Source of the DNA: Candidatus Vogelbacteria bacterium
GTDB lineage: Bacteria > Patescibacteriota > Minisyncoccia > Phycocordibacterales > XYD1-FULL-46-19
Reading direction: 5' to 3'
DNA: 8,113 nucleotides
Assembly: GCA_011049365.1 (NCBI GenBank)
Contig: DSBD01000047.1
Location: 1 to 8,113, forward strand
In this document: positions 1-4,389 of the stretch, piece by piece
How the letters are laid out: the number at the start of each line of letters is the position of its first letter
Position numbering within the stretch: the first letter of the stretch is position 1
The notes under the pieces: model-generated
What the model was told of the DNA's origin: nothing
Databases searched by the model: none
What the model saw: the letters and a program-made list of their open reading frames with translations, nothing else
Translations under genes and position numbers: made by a program

Positions 1-103
1 AATCGCGGACAAGTCCTCTCCCGCCCACATAACAAATGAGCTCAATGTGAAAACATTGGGCGATTTTTGTTTGTGAGGTGAGGAGAGGACTTGAACGGCG
101 GAG
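1..103. repeat. Hairpin-forming direct repeat, copy 1
   Basis: This is identical over its full length to 192-294. Inside it, 10-21 is perfectly complementary to 82-93 (12 bp). Further in, 26-29 pairs with 72-75 and 32-36 with 66-70. The tip is a 9-bp stem, 40-48 with 53-61 including one G-U pair, closed by a GAAA tetraloop at 49-52. G38-A39 faces G62-A63, which would allow tandem G-A pairs. The copy begins at base 1 of the window, so its true left end is unknown. I do not recognise the family. It could be a structured RNA, a REP/MITE-like element, or part of a longer repeat. Confidence 0.9.
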
Positions 104-191
104 GCCGCAAAGCCGATGGTGAAGCCATCGAGGCCGAGCCGCGTCCAGTGATACTTAGTAAATGAAGAACAAAGTGATGAATTTACTTAGT
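104..191. other. Linker between repeat copies, itself foldable
   Basis: These 88 bases separate the two repeat copies and do not recur after copy 2. A nested imperfect hairpin is visible: 98-101 with 139-142, 103-106 with 132-135, and 114-119 with 125-130, with a five-base loop at 120-124. Further right, acttagtaa occurs twice (153-161 and 185-193, the second running into copy 2). GTAAAT at 158-163 can pair with ATTTAC at 181-186. I see no convincing coding region. Confidence 0.55.
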
Positions 192-294
192 AATCGCGGA
201 CAAGTCCTCTCCCGCCCACATAACAAATGAGCTCAATGTGAAAACATTGGGCGATTTTTGTTTGTGAGGTGAGGAGAGGACTTGAACGGCGGAG
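192..294. repeat. Hairpin-forming direct repeat, copy 2
   Basis: This exact copy of 1-103 lies 191 bases downstream. The long stem is 201-212 with 273-284, and the GAAA-capped stem is 231-239 with 244-252. Identity stops at 294/295, where AT-rich DNA begins, so 294 is probably the true right end of the element. The lack of any mismatch between copies points to recent duplication or strong constraint. There is no T-run after the hairpin on either strand, so it does not look like an ordinary terminator. Confidence 0.9.
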
Positions 295-337
295 ACAATA
301 CAATTTAATTATGAAAGTATCCTAGATTTTACTAATT

Positions 338-362
338 TAACCTTAAAAACAAGGTTATTTTT
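338..362 (+). terminator. Weak terminator-like hairpin
   Basis: TAACCTT (338-344) pairs with AAGGTTA (351-357) across a six-base loop, followed by five T at 358-362. The stem is only 7 bp with two G-C pairs, so it would be a weak Rho-independent terminator. Its T-run touches the first TTGACA of the promoter region. It could insulate the SPFH gene from transcription entering through the repeats. Confidence 0.35.
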
Positions 363-366
363 GACA

Positions 367-396
367 TTGACAAAATGATATTTTTTGTGCTATAAT
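367..396 (+). promoter_or_regulatory. Sigma70-type promoter of the SPFH operon
   Basis: TTGACA at 367-372 and TATAAT at 391-396 both match the consensus perfectly, with an 18-base spacer. A second TTGACA at 361-366 directly abuts the first but would give a 24-base spacer, so the second copy is the likely -35. Transcription should start near 403, giving a leader of about 70 bases before the ATG at 472. Confidence 0.85.
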
Positions 397-422
397 CCAG
401 TTAGTTTTGTGTAGTATGGTGT

Positions 423-460
423 TTGAAAAAACGGACGAGTCGCCAAGCGACCGTCTTCAA
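423..460 (+). promoter_or_regulatory. Leader stem-loop next to the ribosome binding site
   Basis: In the predicted leader, GACG (434-437) plus GTCGC (439-443) pair with GCGAC (447-451) plus CGTC (452-455), giving 9 bp with A438 bulged and a CAA loop. A second stem, 423-427 with 456-460, extends it beyond a one-sided six-base bulge. The structure ends directly before AGGAG at 461-465, so folding could affect ribosome access or protect the 5' end. No known riboswitch is recognised. Confidence 0.5.
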
Positions 461-471
461 AGGAGATTGTT

Positions 472-1428
472 ATGGTTATCTTGTATATATTAGCCGCACT
501 GGTCAGTATTGCTCTCGGAATTGTTTTGTCGTTCCCTCTTTGGGGTTACTGGTTGGCAGAGAAAAATTTTTTCTTTACAACCATCCCTGAGGGACGGGCA
601 AAAATCGTTGTCAAGGGAGAGGATTATGTCAGGACTATAATATCATGGCGTGATCATCACCTTGATAAAAATGGAGATGTAGTCGATAGCAGCCCTAGTG
701 ATCCACCACTGGTACTGAATAACTGGTGGGACAGATTATTGTCTCGGTTGGGAATCTATTGGGTAGGCATTCACCCTTGGAGAAGCATTTACTCTTATAA
801 ATTCTCCTTCTCAACTGTTGAGCAAGGACAAGTGAAGGCACGGAACAATGAAGTAACGGAGTTTGTTTTCCTAAATGACTACGTCTACTTTGTTGTCGTC
901 AAAGATGCCGAGACTGGTGGTGCGGCCGGTAGTGGTAAGAGTGAGAATGTACCGATAGACGTTGGCCTTCTCCTCACAATTAGGGTAAAAAACCCCTATA
1001 AGGCCTTGTTTAGAGTTCAAAAGTGGCTTGAGACTGTCTCTAATAAGGTTCAAGCCAAAGCTCGGGACTATCTTGGAACGAAAACTTTCGACGAACTCAT
1101 CAGTCAAGGTAAGGAGGTCGAAAAAGAGCTGGATGAAAATCTCAATGAAACCAAGAAGATGCTACTGGAAGAATATGGCATCGATATAAGGAAAATTGAG
1201 ATTCACGAGGTTCAGATTGTTGGTGGCAATAAGGATGAACTTCGTGAGGCAAGCACGAGAGAGTTTGTTGCCAAGAAGAACAAGGAAAGATCGGAAATTG
1301 AGGGTGAGGGTTTAGCTGCAGCTGCTAAGGGTTTGATAGATCAAGGAGTGAATGAAAATATAGCTACGGCAGCAGTGCTACTTAATTCAATAGCTCCAGG
1401 ACTGCTTAAGAAAGGAGGTTCGAAATGA
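472..1428 (+). CDS. SPFH/band 7 domain membrane protein
   Basis: This 318-residue protein looks like a stomatin/prohibitin-type (SPFH) protein, a family that oligomerises on membranes and organises membrane microdomains or protease complexes. Residues 3-28 form one N-terminal membrane anchor. The SPFH core runs from about 37 to 265, including a strand typical of the family at 161-180 (PIDVGLLLTIRVKNPYKALF). A helical stretch at 207-235 leads into GIDIRKIEIHEVQ (236-248), the usual end of the band 7 fold. A charged helix and an Ala-rich region (about 257-300) follow, as in oligomerising tails. The start is supported by AGGAG at 461-465, six bases before the ATG. The stop overlaps the next gene by four bases, so the two are probably translated together. 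The exact target of the protein is unknown. Confidence 0.85.
   Translation: MVILYILAALVSIALGIVLSFPLWGYWLAEKNFFFTTIPEGRAKIVVKGEDYVRTIISWRDHHLDKNGDVVDSSPSDPPLVLNNWWDRLLSRLGIYWVGIHPWRSIYSYKFSFSTVEQGQVKARNNEVTEFVFLNDYVYFVVVKDAETGGAAGSGKSENVPIDVGLLLTIRVKNPYKALFRVQKWLETVSNKVQAKARDYLGTKTFDELISQGKEVEKELDENLNETKKMLLEEYGIDIRKIEIHEVQIVGGNKDELREASTREFVAKKNKERSEIEGEGLAAAAKGLIDQGVNENIATAAVLLNSIAPGLLKKGGSK
1412..1418 (+). promoter_or_regulatory. Strong Shine-Dalgarno of the second + strand gene
   Basis: AAGGAGG lies six bases before the ATG at 1425, inside the last codons of the SPFH gene. It fixes the start of the downstream gene and supports coupled translation through the ATGA overlap at 1425-1428. Confidence 0.8.
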
Positions 1429-1982
1429 TTGCCCTATTTATCGCCCTTTTGGTTCCAGCACTAACGATATTGATAGGCCTTGCGGTATACCAATTGCACC
1501 GTGCCAATATAATAACCGGCAAAAAGATTGGCTGGACTCTGGCGACAATCTGTATTATCATCGCCCTGGGTTTCCTCTGGCGAAACTGGGAAACCATTAC
1601 TGCCACCACTGAAGAACCGTCTCCTTTTGCTCCAGGCCTTTGGTATCTAGAGTTAGAACTCCTGGATATCTCAGCTGAAAAAGCCTTTGGCTCCATGCAG
1701 GCCGAGATAATCATCGGTGCAGATGGACAACCAATGGTCATTCGTTGCGGTGGACCAGGATACCAATATCTCTGGACCAGAGATATTGGAAATAACGAAG
1801 GGAAGTTCGTTCGACGATGGACACGTCCCCATGGCGACCAAACTAATATCATCGGCAAGTGGCTTGTCAATGATGATGGTCATCAGTTGGGATTTTTCTC
1901 GGGACAATATGAATATATCATTCCCCGAGGCAAAGACGCTGGCAAACTCCAGCGGGGACTCTGGAGGCTTCACCGCCTCTAA
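1425..1982 (+). CDS. Unrecognised membrane protein, two N-terminal helices
   Basis: I do not recognise this 185-residue protein. Residues 3-23 and 35-52 are hydrophobic helices separated by a short basic loop (HRANIITGKK), followed by a soluble C-terminal domain of about 130 residues. That domain is rich in Trp, Gly and short beta-like stretches (GLWYLELELL at 71-80, AEIIIGADGQPMVIRCG at 93-109, IIGKWLVNDDGHQLGFF at 142-158) and ends with GLWRLHRL, suggesting a small beta-rich domain. With two helices, both ends would lie on the same side of the membrane. The ATGA overlap with the SPFH gene and the strong Shine-Dalgarno make it a likely partner of that protein, in the way small membrane proteins often accompany SPFH proteins. 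It ends about 20 bases before a strong terminator. Coding is well supported; function is not. Confidence 0.8.
   Translation: MIALFIALLVPALTILIGLAVYQLHRANIITGKKIGWTLATICIIIALGFLWRNWETITATTEEPSPFAPGLWYLELELLDISAEKAFGSMQAEIIIGADGQPMVIRCGGPGYQYLWTRDIGNNEGKFVRRWTRPHGDQTNIIGKWLVNDDGHQLGFFSGQYEYIIPRGKDAGKLQRGLWRLHRL
1763..1789. repeat. 27-base intragenic inverted repeat
   Basis: CCAATATCTCTGG (1763-1775) and CCAGAGATATTGG (1777-1789) are perfect reverse complements around the single base A1776. The repeat lies within codons 113-122 (YQYLWTRDIG) of the unrecognised membrane protein gene. In mRNA it could form a hairpin of about 12 bp. No T-run follows, so it is not a terminator. Confidence 0.9.
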
Positions 1983-2004
1983 CCCCTACACATTTGGACA
2001 CTAA

Positions 2005-2041
2005 AACGCCCGAGAGAAGAAATTCTCCCGGGCGTTATTTC
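2005..2041 (+). terminator. Strong Rho-independent terminator between converging operons
   Basis: AACGCCCG (2005-2012) pairs with CGGGCGTT (2029-2036). After an A-C mismatch (2013/2028), 2014-2018 pairs with 2023-2027, and the loop 2019-2022 is GAAA. ATTTCGTTTT follows at 2037-2046. On the - strand the same stem is followed by TTTTAG, so it can also stop transcription from the pilin block, whose last gene ends at 2060. Confidence 0.9.
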
Positions 2042-2059
2042 GTTTTACGTATTTTCCAA

Positions 2060-2341
2060 TTAGCCACTTATGGCACTAATGGTGGAGATAATGACATTTA
2101 TTATTCCAAAAACTGCTACCATTATAAACAAACCAATTATCCCCCAAACCATATGCTGCTGACCTTTTTTCCTGGCTTCTTCATTGTCAGCTCCTTGTAT
2201 CATTTCTACCAAGCCATAAAGGAAAACTATCAGACCGGCCCCCATTAACAACAAAATAATCGGATTTACTATCTGACTATTTATATTTTCTAAAAGTCCT
2301 TCTAAGTTTAGATCACTATTAGCTAATTGCTCCCAAAACAT
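2060..2341 (-). CDS. VirB2/TrbC-like pilin paralogue without signal peptide (type B)
   Basis: This 93-residue protein has two membrane helices (about 24-48 and 64-87) joined by an acidic then basic loop, ADNEEARKKGQQ (51-62). The ADNEE motif and the second-helix pattern GIIGLFIMV..FGI place it with the type B pilin-like paralogues upstream in the same block. Unlike the other six it has no signal peptide: the N-terminus (MFWEQLANSDLNLEG) is polar, and the frame upstream of the ATG closes after a few codons, so no longer start can supply one. It is the last gene of the - strand block, two bases after the preceding gene, and has no visible Shine-Dalgarno. It may be a divergent subunit inserted by another route, or a decaying copy, although the frame is intact. 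Confidence 0.75.
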   Translation of the reverse strand: MFWEQLANSDLNLEGLLENINSQIVNPIILLLMGAGLIVFLYGLVEMIQGADNEEARKKGQQHMVWGIIGLFIMVAVFGIINVIISTISAISG

Positions 2342-2343
2342 TT

Positions 2344-2688
2344 TTACTGTTGAAACCAGTCAATATTTGGAGCTGATTCGTCCTCAACTCCAAAAGTGCT
2401 GGCCAAAATACCAACTAATCCCCACAACGAAACCATAACGAAAATAGCAATAACACCATAAATCATCAAATTCCTAGCTCCTTTTTGGCCTTCTTCATCT
2501 CCAGCCTTTAAGAGATACATAGCCAAGCCCCAGAAAAAGACCACGACAGCCAAAGCTAACATTATAGGAATCAAGGCAGAAATCAAATTACCAATAGTGT
2601 CCACTACATCATCTAATCCAGCAGCACTAACAAAAGCAAAAGGAGTTAATAGCAAAGTAGGAAGAGATAAATATAATAATTTTTTCAT
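2344..2688 (-). CDS. VirB2/TrbC-like pilin-type membrane protein (type A)
   Basis: This 114-residue protein has a signal peptide (MKKLLYLSLP, hydrophobic to about 20, cleavage likely after VSA near 22). Mature helices lie at about 36-60 and 74-96. The loop between them is KAGDEEGQKGARN (61-73), followed by LMIYGVIAIFVMVSLWGLV. The closest relative in the window is the pilin at 3170-3529: both share IPIM.AL..V.FF.GLAMYLLKAG and FGVE after helix 2. VirB2-family pilins are small, signal-peptide-bearing, two-helix proteins that form the pilus of type IV secretion systems; that role is inferred here. A good candidate promoter lies upstream at 2731-2759. Confidence 0.82.
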   Translation of the reverse strand: MKKLLYLSLPTLLLTPFAFVSAAGLDDVVDTIGNLISALIPIMLALAVVVFFWGLAMYLLKAGDEEGQKGARNLMIYGVIAIFVMVSLWGLVGILASTFGVEDESAPNIDWFQQ

Positions 2689-2705
2689 TTTATAATAAAT
2701 CTAAT

Positions 2706-2762
2706 TTATAATTTTCTAACGACCTTTTTAATTATATCAATAACTTCAATATCGGGCAACAT
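2706..2762 (-). other. Possible 18-codon mini-ORF in the pilin array
   Basis: An ATG (2762-2760) overlaps the stop codon of the pilin at 2762-3121 as TAATG, then encodes MLPDIEVIDIIKKVVRKL and ends with TAA at 2706-2708. The peptide would be an amphipathic, basic helix. The same bases carry a good candidate promoter, so the frame may be accidental. It is recorded because stop-start overlap is the usual coupling arrangement. Confidence 0.2.
2731..2759 (-). promoter_or_regulatory. Candidate internal promoter before a type A pilin
   Basis: On the - strand, TTGCCC (2759-2754) is followed after 17 bases by TATAAT (2736-2731). The TATAAT is preceded by TGA, giving an extended -10 (TGnTATAAT). The -35 matches consensus at four of six positions. 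The start of transcription would fall near 2724, about 36 bases before the ATG at 2688. Confidence 0.5.
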
Positions 2763-3121
2763 TAAGAAGGAAACAATTGCATAGGATCCGGTGTTTCCAT
2801 ATCCCCACTAAAAAAAGTTTTTACTACGACATTTACTAGACCCCAAACAGTCACCATAACAAAAAGACCGATTATACCGTAAATCATAATATTCCTGGCA
2901 TTTTTTTGCCCTTCCTCATTATCAGCAGAACCTATATATCTAACTAAACCCCACAAGAATACTAATAAACCAAGACCTATTAACAAAGCAACAAGAGGAG
3001 TAAAAATTATACTCAGAGTATTATTAATCATGGTGGACAATGTTTGTCCACCATCTTGAGCCATAACCAAAGTTGGTAATGACAAGATAAAAACTAGAAG
3101 ATAGAGATAAGTTTTTTTCAT
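2762..3121 (-). CDS. VirB2/TrbC-like pilin-type membrane protein (type B)
   Basis: This 119-residue protein has a signal peptide (MKKTYLYLLVFILSLPTLVMA, cleavage likely after residue 21, leaving Q22). Mature helices lie at about 36-63 and 78-101, separated by the loop GSADNEEGQKNARN (64-77). The second helix reads IMIYGIIGLFVMVTVWGLV. It is closest to the pilin at 3587-3943: both share PLVA.LIGLGL..F.WGL and DNEE.QK.A. After helix 2 comes a short polar tail with Met and Pro (SGDMETPDPMQLFPS). It lies 48 bases after the preceding pilin and has no clear Shine-Dalgarno. A pilus subunit role is inferred from family resemblance. Confidence 0.82.
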   Translation of the reverse strand: MKKTYLYLLVFILSLPTLVMAQDGGQTLSTMINNTLSIIFTPLVALLIGLGLLVFLWGLVRYIGSADNEEGQKNARNIMIYGIIGLFVMVTVWGLVNVVVKTFFSGDMETPDPMQLFPS

Positions 3122-3169
3122 TTATATATTTTAAATAAAAATAAATCCAAGTGATATTATTAATAACTA

Positions 3170-3529
3170 TTACAACGGAGTAACTCCCGGGACTTGAGGA
3201 ATTGGTAAATCGGTATCACTCTCAACTCCAAAGCTTTCGCGGATCATAGCTACCAAACCCCAAATTGAGACCATCACAAAAACAGCTACCACGCCATAAA
3301 TCATCAAATTCCTTGCTCCTCTTTGACCTTCTTCTTCGCCGGCTTTTAATAAATACATCGCTAAACCATAAAAGAAAATAACAATACCCAAAGCAATCAT
3401 TATTGGTATTAGTAAAGCAATTATACCACCGAATACCTCCACAGCATTCTGAATAGTCCCCTCTTGAGCTAAAGTCATACTAGGTAAGAATAATACATCC
3501 AAAAGTGATAAATAAATTACCTTTTTCAT
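3170..3529 (-). CDS. VirB2/TrbC-like pilin-type membrane protein (type A)
   Basis: I place the start at the ATG at 3529-3527, giving 119 residues that begin MKKVIYLSLL, a normal signal peptide ending TLA|Q (21|22). The open frame continues upstream to a TTG at 3586, but those extra 19 codons come from AT-only intergenic DNA and would bury the signal peptide. Helices lie at about 34-61 and 75-97, with the loop KAGEEEGQRGARN (62-74). The segment GLAMYLLKAG and the FGVES after helix 2 match the other type A copy at 2344-2688. D11 inside the hydrophobic signal segment is unusual. The C-terminal tail is Pro-rich (LPIPQVPGVTPL). A candidate promoter within an AT palindrome lies directly upstream. 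Confidence 0.82.
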   Translation of the reverse strand: MKKVIYLSLLDVLFLPSMTLAQEGTIQNAVEVFGGIIALLIPIMIALGIVIFFYGLAMYLLKAGEEEGQRGARNLMIYGVVAVFVMVSIWGLVAMIRESFGVESDTDLPIPQVPGVTPL

Positions 3530-3543
3530 ATTTTTATTTGTTA

Positions 3544-3569
3544 TTTTTATATAATATATTATATAAAAA
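3544..3569. repeat. 26-base perfect AT palindrome
   Basis: Bases 3544-3569 are a perfect self-complementary sequence made only of A and T, centred between 3556 and 3557, with T5 at the left end and A5 at the right. It holds TATAAT on both strands. It fills most of the 57-base gap between two pilin genes. It could be a promoter core, a protein-binding palindrome, or a weak bidirectional terminator, since an AT hairpin followed by T would be marginal. Confidence 0.85.
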
Positions 3570-3586
3570 AGACCTAAGAAAAACAA
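3558..3586 (-). promoter_or_regulatory. Candidate internal promoter before a type A pilin
   Basis: On the - strand, TTGTTT (3586-3581) is followed after 17 bases by TATAAT (3563-3558), the latter inside the AT palindrome. Transcription would start near 3551, about 22 bases before the ATG at 3529. The -10 is perfect; the -35 keeps only TTG. Confidence 0.4.
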
Positions 3587-3943
3587 TCAAAATTGTGGAG
3601 TAACTGGGTCTAAAGAAGCTCCTGGCAAAAAAGAAGTTTGAATCATAGCCACCAAACCCCAAACCGAAACCATGATAAATAAAATAACTATTCCATAAAT
3701 TATAAGACTCTTAGCTTTTTTCTGATCTTCTTCATTATCTATTGAAGAAAGATACTTTATAAGTCCCCAGAAAAAAGACACTAATCCTAGACCAATCAAA
3801 ATAGCGACCAAGGGGGCAAAAACAACATTGATTATTTTTTGAAATATATCACCTAAATGTTGTGACTCTTGAGCCAAAACCAAATTAGCAGGCAAAAGAA
3901 TTAAGGAAGATAGTATAATAATTTTTTTGAAAAGTGAGTTCAT
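3587..3943 (-). CDS. VirB2/TrbC-like pilin-type membrane protein (type B)
   Basis: This 118-residue protein begins with a signal peptide (basic NSLFKK, hydrophobic 8-22, cleavage likely after VLA at 24, leaving Q25). Helices lie at about 38-65 and 80-101, with the loop SSIDNEEDQKKAKS (66-79). The second helix is LIIYGIVILFIMVSVWGLV. It is a close relative of the pilin at 2762-3121. The gene starts only five bases after the preceding pilin-like gene (3949-4344), so it is probably cotranscribed with it, while 57 AT-rich bases separate it from the next. The tail is short and ends DPVTPQF. No Shine-Dalgarno is visible close to the start. Confidence 0.82.
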   Translation of the reverse strand: MNSLFKKIIILSSLILLPANLVLAQESQHLGDIFQKIINVVFAPLVAILIGLGLVSFFWGLIKYLSSIDNEEDQKKAKSLIIYGIVILFIMVSVWGLVAMIQTSFLPGASLDPVTPQF

Positions 3944-3948
3944 AAAAA

Positions 3949-4344
3949 TTAAGATGTTCCCCCTAAGTCCCTAATAGTATTTGCAATACCAACAGAAATT
4001 ACCCAAGCACCTAAAATTAAAGCGGCGCCAATAACGGCATAAACAAAAGCAGTTTTGGCCTTGGTTAATTCTTGTTCATTGCCACGAGCTTTGATGAAAA
4101 GAAAACCGACATACATCATAAAAATAACAATCATCGGCAAACCAACCCTAACAACTATACTAAGAATTTCCTGTATAAAACCAGCGAAACTTTCCGCTTT
4201 TAAGGGATTCTGTAATGCCACTCCACCACCGCCTGCATCTTCTCCAATTCTTGGAGGCTCTTCATCTGCCAAACTAAAACGAAAAGACAAAAAATTGATT
4301 AAAAAGACAATTAAAGCAAAATATATTTTTTGAAAAGTTTTCAT
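3949..4344 (-). CDS. VirB2/TrbC-like pilin, divergent subfamily
   Basis: This 131-residue protein has a signal peptide (hydrophobic 7-23, cleavage likely after SLA at 26), then an acidic and glycine-rich stretch (DEEPPRIGEDAGGGG). Next come NPLKAESFAGFIQEI (47-60), helix 1 at about 62-85, the loop ARGNEQELTKAK (86-97) and helix 2 at about 99-120. The NPL.A.SF..FI start, the GNE..L.KAK loop and the GAA..LGAWVI helix are features I associate with a pilin-like family common in Parcubacteria. It does not belong to the alternating A/B set but shares its two-helix plan with an acidic/basic loop. A TGATATAAT motif lies just upstream. Confidence 0.82.
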   Translation of the reverse strand: MKTFQKIYFALIVFLINFLSFRFSLADEEPPRIGEDAGGGGVALQNPLKAESFAGFIQEILSIVVRVGLPMIVIFMMYVGFLFIKARGNEQELTKAKTAFVYAVIGAALILGAWVISVGIANTIRDLGGTS

Positions 4345-4350
4345 ATTTAT

Positions 4351-4359
4351 ATTATATCA
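4351..4359 (-). promoter_or_regulatory. Candidate extended -10 promoter element
   Basis: TGA followed by TATAAT (4359-4351, - strand) forms an extended -10 motif in the 45-base gap before the pilin gene at 3949-4344. No good -35 is visible at 16-18 bases. Transcription would begin about at the ATG at 4344, giving little or no leader. In DNA this AT-rich the motif could be accidental. Confidence 0.3.
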
Positions 4360-4389
4360 TTGAATTTTAAAATTATTACATTATCTAAT

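Noticed and set aside
87..96. On the - strand GTTCAAGTCC (also in copy 2) matches the tRNA T-loop consensus
   Set aside because: The flanking bases do not form a T-stem, and no acceptor or anticodon arm can be built around it, so I do not call a tRNA.
1..294. Possible CRISPR array
   Set aside because: There are only two copies, each 103 bases long, with one 88-base linker that is itself structured. This is unlike CRISPR repeat and spacer sizes, and no cas genes are present.
183..294. Open reading frames crossing the repeat on the - strand
   Set aside because: Several frames stay open at once over this short GC-richer stretch, none has a ribosome binding site, and the hairpin symmetry explains the sequence better than coding.
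1406..1973. Long open frames on the - strand opposite the second + strand gene
   Set aside because: They are shadows of the coupled gene, which has a strong Shine-Dalgarno, membrane helices and a terminator. The opposite frames have none of these.
3530..3586. Longer version of the type A pilin starting at a TTG (3586)
   Set aside because: The added residues come from the AT-only palindrome, and the internal ATG at 3529 gives a standard MKK signal peptide like its siblings.
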